A DNA stretch of 52,688 nt from JBEEJZ01 sp046046915 (GTDB taxonomy: Bacteria; Pseudomonadota; Gammaproteobacteria; Burkholderiales; Burkholderiaceae_C). Each line of letters opens with the position of its first letter. Positions within the stretch are counted from its first letter, which is position 1. Under the pieces are notes generated by a model. It was not told the origin of the DNA and ran no database searches. It worked only from the letters and a program-made list of their open reading frames with translations. A program made the position numbers and the translations under genes. Where the stretch lies: the NCBI GenBank assembly GCA_046046915.1, contig JBJOIT010000018.1, positions 1-52,688 of the forward strand, given 5' to 3'. Positions 17,007 to 25,693 of the stretch are shown piece by piece.

Positions 17007-18728
17007 TTGCGACTGAACTGGCAAGACGCCAGAAGATGGTGTGTTTTAGACACCCACTTTGGGCGGGGTAAAGCGTTTTTCGAGCTTTGGGCAGCTTGGA
17101 GAGAAGATCCGCATGCACCGGCTCTCTTGCATGTGGTGGCATTGACCGACCAAGCCCCGCTCTGGACAGAACTGAGCAGCACTGCAGCATGGCATGCCGA
17201 TTTGCATCAGGCGCTTCAAAAACTTGCTGGGCATTGGCAGGGTTTGGAGGCAGGCTTTCACGTTTTTCTGCTCGATGATGCCCGCCTGACACTGACCTTG
17301 TGTGTGGGGGAAAGGCTGAAACTGCTGCGAGAACAGGCGTTTGTGGCTGACACAGTCCTGCTCGACACCACACCCTCACGCCAAAAGCAGCCGTGGGATC
17401 TCTGGCAAAGCAAGGCACTGGCCAGACTATGCAGACCCGGTACCGGTCTTGTGGCAAAAAGCTCCACACCGGAGCATCAGCAAAGCCTGCATCAGTGTGG
17501 TTTTCGCTTTGAAGCTGACCATCAAGCGGGGGCCTATGCGCCCCACTGGACCGTGAAACGCTCGCGAGATTCTTGGGCTGCAGATGCCAATGCCAAGGTG
17601 CAGGAAAAGCGAAGTTGTGCTGTTGTGGGCGCCGGATTGGCGGGTGCCAGTGTTGCAGCAGCACTGGCACGTCGTGGCTGGGCCGTCCGAGTCTTGGATA
17701 CGGCTCCCGCGCCGGCACAGGGTGCCTCGGGCCTGCCCGTGGGCCTGATGGTTCCGCATCTCTCAAAGGACGACGGCCCACGCTCCAGGCTCTCCCGTCG
17801 GGGCATCCACCTCACCCATCAATTTGCTCATGCCTTGCTAGAAGCAGGCCAGGACTGGAAGGCCAGCGGCGTCATGCAACACCAGCCTGAAACGCCTGAG
17901 TTCGCCCTTTGGCATGAAACTGCAGCCTGGGTCAAGCCAGCAGCTTTGGTGAACGCGTGGCTTGCCCGGCAGGGTGTCGAGTTCATGGGGCAAGCATCTG
18001 TGGCATCTATCGTCGGCGTGGACGAGTACAACAAAAATCCGGATCACAAGGCAGATCAGAGCGGACGCTGGTGCCTGCTGGACGCTAACGGCAGCCTATT
18101 GGCGCAGGCTGACCATGTCGTACTGGCCGCGGCACATCACACCTCAGCTCTTAGGACGCTGGCACAAGCCGGAACGCAAGCTTTAGTGGGCGAAACGCTC
18201 CCGCTGCTGCAAGGTTTACACGGCCAGGTGAGCTGGTCACGTCAACGGCCAGCGTTGAAGGGAGTGCTGCCCGAGTACCCAGTCAACGGCTTAGGCAGTC
18301 TCGTCGCCCATATCCCCGGCGAGGGAGGCACCTGTTGGTTCGCCGGAGCCACCTATGAAGCCACTGCTGCGGTGCAAACCTCGGTAGCCGAACAACACCA
18401 GAGCAACCTTATGCGGCTCAGACACTTGCTACCGGCCTGCGCCTCGCATCTTGAAGAGGACTTTAATAGCGACCGGATTCAGGCCTGGGCACAAACGCGA
18501 TGTGTGACCCCCGACCGACTGCCCGCCGTCGGTCCGCTGTCGCCCAGCGGCCACCCTGGCATCTGGGTCAGTATCGGCATGGGGTCGCGCGGACTAAGCT
18601 TTGCCGCGCTTTGCGCCGAATTGCTGGCAGCCCGGATGGACGGCGGCCCACTGCCCATCGAAGCCAGCCTGGCCAGAAGCCTCGACAGCCTGCGCTTTGC
18701 CACAAACGCATGCCGCCAAACAATCTGA
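17007..18728 (+). CDS. mnmC: MnmC-like tRNA-modification protein with eroded methyltransferase domain
   Basis: MnmC is a two-domain enzyme completing the mnm5s2U wobble modification: an N-terminal SAM methyltransferase and a C-terminal FAD oxidase that removes carboxymethyl from cmnm5U. Here (573 aa) the C-terminal oxidase domain is good, with the FAD-binding VVGAGLAGASVA near residue 205 and the C-terminal RLPAVGPL and GMGSRGLSFA. The N-terminal domain starts only at the SAM-binding region, which reads DTHFGRGKAF instead of the usual ETGFGTGLNF form, and the usual DGFAPxKNP motif reads DTTPSRQKQPW. The in-frame yggX stop prevents a longer version. The start (TTG) lacks a ribosome site. Probably oxidase-only in function. 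Confidence 0.85.
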   Translation: MRLNWQDARRWCVLDTHFGRGKAFFELWAAWREDPHAPALLHVVALTDQAPLWTELSSTAAWHADLHQALQKLAGHWQGLEAGFHVFLLDDARLTLTLCVGERLKLLREQAFVADTVLLDTTPSRQKQPWDLWQSKALARLCRPGTGLVAKSSTPEHQQSLHQCGFRFEADHQAGAYAPHWTVKRSRDSWAADANAKVQEKRSCAVVGAGLAGASVAAALARRGWAVRVLDTAPAPAQGASGLPVGLMVPHLSKDDGPRSRLSRRGIHLTHQFAHALLEAGQDWKASGVMQHQPETPEFALWHETAAWVKPAALVNAWLARQGVEFMGQASVASIVGVDEYNKNPDHKADQSGRWCLLDANGSLLAQADHVVLAAAHHTSALRTLAQAGTQALVGETLPLLQGLHGQVSWSRQRPALKGVLPEYPVNGLGSLVAHIPGEGGTCWFAGATYEATAAVQTSVAEQHQSNLMRLRHLLPACASHLEEDFNSDRIQAWAQTRCVTPDRLPAVGPLSPSGHPGIWVSIGMGSRGLSFAALCAELLAARMDGGPLPIEASLARSLDSLRFATNACRQTI

Positions 18729-18802
18729 AGCAAGAGCAAAATCAGGCCCCAAGCAGTGCGACCTGACGGACCCTCAGCACATTCATACCACCTGGAGACC
18801 TC

Positions 18803-19780
18803 ATGATTCTCGTTGCCGGTTCGGCGAACCTCGACTTTGTGGTTCGGGCAGCCCATATTCCAGCGCCCGGTGAAACGGTCCTGGGCAATGAATTCAAGAC
18901 CTTTCCCGGTGGTAAGGGTGCCAATCAGGCGATTGCCTGTGCCAAGGCTGGCGGTGTGCCCACCTCAATGCTGCTTGCTCTGGGGCGCGATGCTTACGCC
19001 AGCCCTATCGAGGCATCGCTGGCGGACGCCGGCGTCACTTTGCACCTGATACGCGACGACATCCACGCCACTGGAACAGCGTTTATTTGCGTATCGGACG
19101 AGGGAGAAAATGCCATCACGGTTGCCAGCGGAGCCAATCAGGCATTGCGCCCTGAGCATCTGCCCTCACTGCCAGGCTGCAGCCACTTGCTGCTGCAGCT
19201 TGAAACGCCGATGGCAAGTGTCCTTGCCTATGCGCACGCAGCGCGATCACAGGGTGTAAAGGTCGTTCTGAATGCCTCCCCGGCTCAGGCCTTGAGCACA
19301 GCGCTTCTGAGCCAGGTAGACCTACTGATCGTGAACGAAGGTGAGCTGGCCACCTTGGCGGGCGCAGTCGGAACCATCGCTGAGCAAATGAAGCGGGTAC
19401 CGGTATCTTGTATCGTTGTGACCTTAGGCCACTTGGGCTGTTGCGCCCTCGTAGACGGCGCCTGGTTCTTGCAGCCCGCCTTTCAGATTTCACCCACCGA
19501 CACCACCGCTGCTGGCGACACCTTTTGCGGCGCACTGGTGGCTGCGCTAGCGTTGAGGCAAGACACCGGCATGTTGACGTCGGCCAATCCATCAATGGTC
19601 TACGCACTCAAACGAGCCAGTGCAGCCGCCGCTATTGCCTGCACTCAACCCGGCGCACAAAGCAGTATTCCGTCGTTTGAAGAAGTAAGTCTATTCATTC
19701 AGGCAGCGCCCTCGCCCACCGAGGTAGACATGGAAAACCTCCGCCTATACCTTGGCGCCCCGAGCGACCTGCATTCTTGA
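18803..19780 (+). CDS. Ribokinase-family (PfkB) carbohydrate kinase
   Basis: A 325-aa PfkB-fold kinase, most like ribokinase (ribose to ribose 5-phosphate). It shows the N-terminal GSANLDFV, the PfkB signature 1 GGKGANQA (about 37-44), and the anion-hole/catalytic motif TAAGDTFCGAL (about 233-244) with the catalytic Asp. The start at ATG 18803 has GGAG 9 nt upstream. The next gene is a nucleoside hydrolase, which releases ribose from nucleosides, so a shared salvage function is likely. Other sugars or nucleosides as substrate cannot be excluded. Confidence 0.9.
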   Translation: MILVAGSANLDFVVRAAHIPAPGETVLGNEFKTFPGGKGANQAIACAKAGGVPTSMLLALGRDAYASPIEASLADAGVTLHLIRDDIHATGTAFICVSDEGENAITVASGANQALRPEHLPSLPGCSHLLLQLETPMASVLAYAHAARSQGVKVVLNASPAQALSTALLSQVDLLIVNEGELATLAGAVGTIAEQMKRVPVSCIVVTLGHLGCCALVDGAWFLQPAFQISPTDTTAAGDTFCGALVAALALRQDTGMLTSANPSMVYALKRASAAAAIACTQPGAQSSIPSFEEVSLFIQAAPSPTEVDMENLRLYLGAPSDLHS

Positions 19781-19841
19781 GCCAGCCCAGAATCGGCTGA
19801 CCGCGGTGCCCACCGACCGTATTGACCCACAAAGATCCAAC

Positions 19842-20858
19842 ATGAGCGCAAGTACCCCAATTCCCATCATTTTTGACACAGACCCCGGGGTGGATGACGC
19901 CATGGCGCTGTATTACGCACTGGCGCACCCCATGTTGGATATCGTCGGTATCACCACCACGTTTGGCAATGTGTCTGTTGCACAGGCCGCCACAAACGCG
20001 CTGTACCTGACGGCTCTTGCGGGTAAATCCATTCCCATCACGCAAGGCATTGCCGGGCCGTGGGTCAAGCCGTCTGAGACACCGCCGACCATCGTTCACG
20101 GCCACGATGGCCTCGGCAACCTGCCCCATCGTTTGCCCATCTCCAACACACTGGACAAGCGGTCATCGGCCCAATTCATTGTGGATATGGCCCGCCAGCG
20201 ACCGGGGGAGCTCACGCTGGTCGCCGTGGGCCCTCTGGGCAACCTGAGCCTGGCGTTGAAACTGGAGCCAGAGCTACCTAAGCTTTTGCGCCAAGTTGTC
20301 ATCATGGGAGGAACAGTGTTGGAGCCCGGCAATGTGTCGCCGGTGGCTGAAGCCAATATCTGGAACGACCCACACGCGGCCGACCATGTATTTACCGCAG
20401 GGTGGCCACTGACCATGGTGGGCCTGGACGTCACGCACCGCGTGATCCTGCCACTGTCACTGTTCAAATCGATTGCCGATCACCACCAGCACCCTGCCAC
20501 CGACGCCCTGCTCCACGCCGTCGGCTTCTATGCTGATTTCTACAGCGGGCAATACGAGCACGTCGCCAAGATTCACGGCTGTTTTGGCCACGACGTGCTG
20601 GCCTTTGTCTACCTCACACACCCAGAATTTTTCACCTTGGCCTCAGGGATCGTCCGAGTGGCCACCGACGGCGTGGCCCAAGGGCAAACAATACTGAAGC
20701 GCAGGGATTCCGCCGACTACCCGCAGCCGGGCTGGGGACGCAATCTCCCCAAAACAAATGTCTGTGTGACGGTCGACGCGCAGGCCTGCACTGATGAGAT
20801 CAACAAGACCTTCATGACTGACTGGTTAGGTGACTCGGCAGCTCGGCAGGCCCAATAA
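19842..20858 (+). CDS. Inosine-uridine type nucleoside hydrolase
   Basis: Hydrolyses the N-glycosidic bond of ribonucleosides to free base and ribose. The 338-aa length fits. The N-terminal calcium-binding cluster is intact (DTDPGVDDA, residues 12-20), and there are VHGHDGLGN and a VIMGG segment typical of the family, with the late Asn/Glu region NVSPVAEANIWNDP. I chose ATG 19842 (MSASTPIP); the open frame extends upstream into the kinase gene without a ribosome site. It pairs with the kinase at 18803 to form a small nucleoside salvage unit. Confidence 0.92.
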   Translation: MSASTPIPIIFDTDPGVDDAMALYYALAHPMLDIVGITTTFGNVSVAQAATNALYLTALAGKSIPITQGIAGPWVKPSETPPTIVHGHDGLGNLPHRLPISNTLDKRSSAQFIVDMARQRPGELTLVAVGPLGNLSLALKLEPELPKLLRQVVIMGGTVLEPGNVSPVAEANIWNDPHAADHVFTAGWPLTMVGLDVTHRVILPLSLFKSIADHHQHPATDALLHAVGFYADFYSGQYEHVAKIHGCFGHDVLAFVYLTHPEFFTLASGIVRVATDGVAQGQTILKRRDSADYPQPGWGRNLPKTNVCVTVDAQACTDEINKTFMTDWLGDSAARQAQ

Positions 20859-20945
20859 AAAACCAGCGCGTCAGACATAAATAGAATAAAGAAACAATAA
20901 AATTGTAGTTTGAGACATATAGATGGGCGATTACAGTCCACGCCC

Positions 20946-21737
20946 ATGCACGATATCGCCTTTGTCTTTGCCGGTTTTTTTGTTGGTCTGATCGTCGGCC
21001 TCACCGGCGTGGGCGGCGGGTCGCTCATGACCCCTATCCTGATCTTCTTTTTTGGGGTCAAGCCCTACATGGCAGTGGGTACTGACTTGCTATTTGCAGC
21101 TTTTACAAAGATGGGCGGAACGATACGCCTGGCCCGGGCGCGCATCATCGATTGGCATGTCGTTTTGCATCTCTCCGCCGGCAGCCTGCCTGCTGCGTTG
21201 ATCACACTGTGGGTATTGCACAAGCTGGGGCCAGCCGATGCCACCGTGCAAGGCCTGATGACCAACACTCTGGGGTTCGCATTGCTGATGACGGCGGCAG
21301 CAACCTTTTACAAGGCAGTACGCGGAAAGTCATCTCGGCCATTTGCCGCGTCGGTTGACTTGAAAGAGGCCGCGAGACCTCGCCACTGGAGCCTACCACT
21401 CGCTTTTGGGGCTGTGATCGGCACTTTGGTCACCCTGACGTCTGTTGGCGCTGGCGCCATTGGGGTCACCGTCTTGATGATTTTGTATCCCATGCTGCCC
21501 TTGCCAAGGATCGTAGCGGCGGACATCGCTTATGCGGTTCCCTTAACCCTGGTGGCGGGCCTGGGCCATGCGTCGATCGGATCGGTGGACTGGCCACTGC
21601 TGGCCAAGTTGTTGGCTGGCTCGCTCCCGGGCATCTGGGTCGGCTCCCACCTGATGAGTCGAGTGCCAGAACGTGCGATTCGCAGTGTGCTCTCCCTGCT
21701 GCTGGCCTACGCGGGCACCAAGCTGATTGCCATTTGA
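20946..21737 (+). CDS. TauE/SafE-family sulfite exporter / permease
   Basis: A 263-aa inner-membrane protein of the TauE/SafE (DUF81) family, with about seven to eight membrane segments. The family repeat motif GLTGVGGGSLMTP occurs at about 20-32 and a second copy-like segment LTSVGAGAIGV near residue 165. Members move sulfite, sulfoacetate or related anions. Position directly before cysI suggests a role in sulfur assimilation, for example sulfate entry or sulfite overflow. I chose ATG 20946 (MHDIAFVF). A hairpin lies between it and cysI. Confidence 0.88.
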   Translation: MHDIAFVFAGFFVGLIVGLTGVGGGSLMTPILIFFFGVKPYMAVGTDLLFAAFTKMGGTIRLARARIIDWHVVLHLSAGSLPAALITLWVLHKLGPADATVQGLMTNTLGFALLMTAAATFYKAVRGKSSRPFAASVDLKEAARPRHWSLPLAFGAVIGTLVTLTSVGAGAIGVTVLMILYPMLPLPRIVAADIAYAVPLTLVAGLGHASIGSVDWPLLAKLLAGSLPGIWVGSHLMSRVPERAIRSVLSLLLAYAGTKLIAI

Positions 21738-21746
21738 ATGATTTCT

Positions 21747-21778
21747 GCTTTGCAGTATGAGACTGCAAGCGTTTTTTT
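21747..21778 (+). terminator. Hairpin with T-run between tauE-like gene and cysI
   Basis: The stem GCT-TGCAGT pairs with ACTGCA-AGC (loop ATGAG, one bulged T at 21750) and is followed by G and seven T (21772-21778). The T-run ends only 9 nt before the cysI ATG, so the structure sits directly against the cysI ribosome site. It may terminate the permease transcript or act as an attenuator of the cys operon. Confidence 0.55.
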
Positions 21779-21787
21779 GAAGTAAAC

Positions 21788-23560
21788 ATGTATCAATACA
21801 CCGAGTTCGATCGCCAATTTGTGCGCAACCGCGCCGACCAGTACCGCGACCAGCTGCAACGCAATTTGGCGGGCACGCTGACCGACGACGACTTCCGCCC
21901 CCTACGTTTGCAAAACGGCTGGTACATCCAGCGCTATGCGCCCATGCTGCGCGTAGCCGTGCCTTACGGCGAAATTTCAAGCAGACAGCTGCGCGCCCTT
22001 GCCCGCATCGCGCGTGAGTTCGATCAGCCGACCGCCGAAGTTTTTGCCAACGCCACCACCACCCAGGCAACTTGGGGAACGACACACCTGCCTGTCGGCT
22101 ACGGCCACTTCACGACACGCCAGAACGTTCAGTTCAACTGGATTCCGCTAGAGAAAAGCGCCGATGTCATGGACCTGCTGGCCAGCGTGGACATGCATGG
22201 CATCCAGACCAGCGGCAACTGCATCCGTAACATCACCACCGACGAACTCGCCGGTGTCGCAGTCGATGAAATTGCAGACCCCCGGCCCTTTGCTGAGATC
22301 TTGAGGCAGTGGAGCACCTTGCACCCGGAGTTTGCATTTCTGCCACGCAAGTTCAAGATTGCCATCACCGGCGCTCGCGAAGACCGCGCAGCCACAGCAT
22401 GGCATGACGTGGGTTTGCACCTGATCAAAAACGCCGACGGCGAGCTGGGCTTTAGGGTGATGGTTGGTGGCGGCATGGGCCGCACGCCCATCACCGGCAC
22501 CGTGGTGCGCGAGTTCCTGGCCTGGTCGCAAATCATGAATTACCTGGAGGCCGTCGTACGCGTCTACAACCGGTGGGGCCGGCGAGACAACATGTACAAG
22601 GCTCGCATCAAGATTTTGGTCAAGGCCGAAGGCCAGCGCTACATTGACGAAGTCGAAGCTGAGTTCAAGCAAATCCTGGAACAAGACGGTGCGCCACACA
22701 CCATTCCACAGTCGGAACTGGATCGGGTCACAGCAACGTTTGTGCCACCGGCGCTGAACCTGGCAGCCCCCGCAGTCGATACGGCAGCGATCGAACTCAG
22801 CCAGCAACACGCCACCGAGTACGCACGCTGGCTGCAACAGAACGTCGCACCCCACCAAAATGCCGAACTGCGTGCCGTCACCCTGTCCTTCAAGCGTCTG
22901 GGCCAGGCCCCTGGCGACGCCGATGCGGACCAACTGGATCTCGCGGCAGGGCTGGTTGACCAATACTCGGCTGGTGAAGCCCGGGTCACCCATGACCAAA
23001 ACCTGTTGCTGCCCTGGGTTAGGGCTGTGGATTTGCCTGCGTTGTGGGCAGCGGCACGGCAGGCGGGTCTGGCACGGGCCAACATTCGTCTTTTATCGGA
23101 CATGATTGCCTGCCCTGGTGGGGACTTTTGCGCATTGGCAAATGCGCGCTCCATCCCGATCGCAGAGGCCATCACCGAGCGCTACCAGGATATGGACGAG
23201 CTGCACGACCTGGGGGAAATCGATCTGCACATCAGTGGCTGCATCAACTCCTGCGGTCACCACCACAGTGGCCATATCGGTATTCTGGGCGTGGACAAGG
23301 ACGGCAAGGAGTGGTACCAGGTTTCCCTGGGCGGATCTGATGGCTCCAGCTTGAGCGGCCAAGCGGGTGCCGGCAAGGTGGTCGGTCCATCGTTCGGCGC
23401 CGCGGAGGTTCCTGACGTCATCGAGGCCGTGCTCGACACCTATCGCCGCGAACGTGTGGCTGGTGAAACCTTCATCGATGCCTTGCGCCGTGTGGGCTTT
23501 GACACCTTCAAGCAAGCCGCCAACAACGCCCGGCACACCGCCCATACCTTGGCCGCCTGA
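21788..23560 (+). CDS. cysI: Sulfite reductase hemoprotein (siroheme, 4Fe-4S)
   Basis: Reduces sulfite to sulfide with six electrons at a siroheme coupled to a 4Fe-4S cluster. The 590-aa protein has two ferrite-reductase-like halves; siroheme and substrate residues are in TTTQATWGTTHLP and NCIRNITTDELAG. The cluster cysteines are CPGGDFC (about 442 and 448) and SGCINSCGHH (about 484 and 488). No flavoprotein subunit cysJ is present, so electrons probably come from ferredoxin or another donor. It leads the operon with DUF934, cysH, cysD and cysN. A hairpin abuts its start (see 21747-21778). Confidence 0.95.
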   Translation: MYQYTEFDRQFVRNRADQYRDQLQRNLAGTLTDDDFRPLRLQNGWYIQRYAPMLRVAVPYGEISSRQLRALARIAREFDQPTAEVFANATTTQATWGTTHLPVGYGHFTTRQNVQFNWIPLEKSADVMDLLASVDMHGIQTSGNCIRNITTDELAGVAVDEIADPRPFAEILRQWSTLHPEFAFLPRKFKIAITGAREDRAATAWHDVGLHLIKNADGELGFRVMVGGGMGRTPITGTVVREFLAWSQIMNYLEAVVRVYNRWGRRDNMYKARIKILVKAEGQRYIDEVEAEFKQILEQDGAPHTIPQSELDRVTATFVPPALNLAAPAVDTAAIELSQQHATEYARWLQQNVAPHQNAELRAVTLSFKRLGQAPGDADADQLDLAAGLVDQYSAGEARVTHDQNLLLPWVRAVDLPALWAAARQAGLARANIRLLSDMIACPGGDFCALANARSIPIAEAITERYQDMDELHDLGEIDLHISGCINSCGHHHSGHIGILGVDKDGKEWYQVSLGGSDGSSLSGQAGAGKVVGPSFGAAEVPDVIEAVLDTYRRERVAGETFIDALRRVGFDTFKQAANNARHTAHTLAA

Positions 23561-23571
23561 AAGACAGATCC

Positions 23572-23955
23572 ATGAAACTGATTACTCTGCAAGAGCACGA
23601 GGCCGCGTCATCGGCGAGCTCCTCGACCCTGGCGCTCGCCAACGACACCGATCCGCGCACCGTATCCCTGAACGGAATCGAGCGTATCGACTTGCACTTT
23701 CCGAAGTTCACGGATGGCCGGGCCTACAGCCAAGCCTTCCTGCTGCGTCGCCGCCTGGGTTTTGCAGGCGAGATTCGAGCCACGGGCGATGTCCTGATCG
23801 ACCAACTGGTTCAAATGCAGCGCACCGGTTTTGACAGTGCGGTGCTGCGTGCCGACCAAAACCCGGACTTTGCGCAGCGCCAGTTTGACCGCTACGACGC
23901 CTTTTATCAAGGTGACGCCGTCCAGGTACACCCCCATTTTCAAGAGGCCGCATGA
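23572..23955 (+). CDS. DUF934 protein, sulfite reductase accessory
   Basis: A 127-aa DUF934-family protein. The family is regularly found between cysI and cysH in beta- and alphaproteobacteria that lack cysJ, and is thought to assist sulfite reductase, although its chemistry is not established. Conserved-looking parts are IDLHFPKFTDGRAYSQAFLL, RRLGFAGEIRATGDVL and FQRGFDS-like FDSAVLRADQN. The start follows cysI by 11 nt and its end overlaps the cysH start by 4 nt. Confidence 0.85.
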   Translation: MKLITLQEHEAASSASSSTLALANDTDPRTVSLNGIERIDLHFPKFTDGRAYSQAFLLRRRLGFAGEIRATGDVLIDQLVQMQRTGFDSAVLRADQNPDFAQRQFDRYDAFYQGDAVQVHPHFQEAA

Positions 23956-24752
23956 TGGTGGAGACCTCGACACAGAAATCTTCTGCTTGGTCCCCGGCCA
24001 CGCAACCAGCGTCTGCCATCGAACTGAACGCCCGAGCATCTGCGGATTTCGATGCCAAGGTGCTGGAAAGCCAGGCTTTGCTGAGCTCCGCCCTGCAGAC
24101 CCATGGTGCCAACCACATCACTCAGGCCTCCAGCCTGGGCGCTGAAGACATGGTGGTCAGTCACCTGATCAACCGCCTGAAATTGGACATAGGCATCTTT
24201 GTGCTGGAAACCGGCGCCCTGCATACAGAAACCCTGGATCTGCTTTCTCAGTTGAAAGCCAGCTCGCGTGCGCCGGTCACGGTCTATCAACCTGTGGCCG
24301 AGGCCGTCGTGCAGTTTGTGGCGCGCGAAGGCGCGGAGGCCATGTACAAAAGTATCGAACTCCGCAAGGCATGCTGCAACATCCGCAAGATGGAACCCTT
24401 GGCGCGAGCCCTGACTGGGAAAACAGCGTGGATCACTGGTTTGCGACGCGAGCAATCCGGCGCACGCGCGGACGTACCACTCGCAGACCAAAGCGATGCA
24501 GCACGCGTCAAGTACAACCCGCTAGCCAACTGGACCTGGGGCGATGTCTGGCACTACATCCAGGTCAACCAGGTCGCCTACAACCCACTGCACGACCAAT
24601 TTTTCCCCAGCATAGGCTGCGCACCTTGCACCCGAGCCATCAGCTTGGGTGAAGATTTCCGTGCCGGACGCTGGTGGTGGGAAAATGAGTCTGCGAAAGA
24701 ATGTGGACTCCACGCCAAAGACGCGTCCAACAACGAAAAGGCCGAGGCATGA
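23952..24752 (+). CDS. cysH: Adenylyl-sulfate (APS) reductase, CysH family
   Basis: Reduces adenylyl sulfate to sulfite and AMP with thioredoxin or glutaredoxin. The 266-aa protein has the ASSLGAEDMV nucleotide region and two cysteine pairs, CC (about 139-140, in ACCNIRKMEPL) and CxxC (about 222-225, in IGCAPCT), that bind a 4Fe-4S cluster. The catalytic Cys lies in ECGLH near 251. The cluster cysteines mark the APS type rather than the cluster-free PAPS type. It overlaps its neighbours by 4 nt on both sides; trxA at 51.7 kb could serve as reductant. Confidence 0.93.
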   Translation: MMVETSTQKSSAWSPATQPASAIELNARASADFDAKVLESQALLSSALQTHGANHITQASSLGAEDMVVSHLINRLKLDIGIFVLETGALHTETLDLLSQLKASSRAPVTVYQPVAEAVVQFVAREGAEAMYKSIELRKACCNIRKMEPLARALTGKTAWITGLRREQSGARADVPLADQSDAARVKYNPLANWTWGDVWHYIQVNQVAYNPLHDQFFPSIGCAPCTRAISLGEDFRAGRWWWENESAKECGLHAKDASNNEKAEA

Positions 24753-25693
24753 ACGCTCGCGCCGACTTGTCATCTCTCAAGACCCCTATGAACCACTTAA
24801 GCAACCAGCACCTTGACGCGCTGGAAGAAGAAACCATTTTTATCCTGCGTGAAGTCGCAGCTGCCTTTGAGCGCCCCACCCTGCTGTTTTCGGGCGGCAA
24901 AGACTCGCTCGTCCTTCTGAAATGCGCTGAGAAAGCCTTTGGCATCGGGCGAATTCCCTACCCCCTGCTGATGATCGACACCGGGCACAACTTCCATGAA
25001 GTGACCGATTTTCGTGATCAGCGCGCGCAAGAGTTGCAAGCCGAATTGATCGTGCGCAGCGTCGAAGACTCCATGGCTCGCGGCACTGTTCGCCTTGCAC
25101 ACCCGGGCGAATCACGCAACGTGCACCAGTCGGTCACACTGCTGGAAGCCATCGACGAGTTCAGGTTTGACGCCCTCATTGGTGGCGCGCGCCGTGATGA
25201 AGAGAAGGCCCGCGCCAAAGAGCGAATCTTTTCCCACCGCGACAGCTTTGGCCAGTGGCAACCCAAGGCCCAGCGCCCAGAGTTGTGGACGCTGTTCAAC
25301 ACACGCCTCCAGCCTGGTGAACACTTCCGTGTGTTCCCGATCTCCAACTGGACCGAGCTAGACGTGTGGCAGTACATCGAGCGCGAGCAAATTGCCTTGC
25401 CGTCGCTTTATTACACACACAAACGCAGTGTGGTGGAGCGCAAGGGCTTGCTGGTTCCGGTGACCGAACTCACGCCCCTTCGTGAAGGCGAAGTGGCCGA
25501 ATCACGCGACGTGCGTTTCCGTACCGTCGGTGACATCACCTGCACCTGCCCGGTCGAAAGCCTGGCGGCCACGGCGGGTGACATCGTTTTGGAAACCTTG
25601 TCTGCCGATGTGAGCGAGCGCGGTGCAACGCGTATGGATGACAAGACCTCAGAGGCTTCCATGGAGAAGCGCAAGAAGGATGGGTATTTCTGA
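24749..25693 (+). CDS. cysD: Sulfate adenylyltransferase subunit 2
   Basis: Catalytic subunit of ATP sulfurylase (ATP plus sulfate to APS plus pyrophosphate), an N-type ATP pyrophosphatase. The 314-aa protein carries the PP-loop SGGKDS (about 47-52) and family segments IDTGHNFHEV, GGARRDEEKARAKER and SNWTELDVW. I chose ATG 24749, which overlaps the cysH stop (ATGA). It shares a TGATG-type overlap with cysN, so the two subunits are translated in a coupled way. Confidence 0.95.
   Translation: MNARADLSSLKTPMNHLSNQHLDALEEETIFILREVAAAFERPTLLFSGGKDSLVLLKCAEKAFGIGRIPYPLLMIDTGHNFHEVTDFRDQRAQELQAELIVRSVEDSMARGTVRLAHPGESRNVHQSVTLLEAIDEFRFDALIGGARRDEEKARAKERIFSHRDSFGQWQPKAQRPELWTLFNTRLQPGEHFRVFPISNWTELDVWQYIEREQIALPSLYYTHKRSVVERKGLLVPVTELTPLREGEVAESRDVRFRTVGDITCTCPVESLAATAGDIVLETLSADVSERGATRMDDKTSEASMEKRKKDGYF

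Noticed and set aside
22148..22999. 283-aa open frame antisense to cysI
   Set aside because: It lies wholly within the confident cysI gene and has no recognisable motif.
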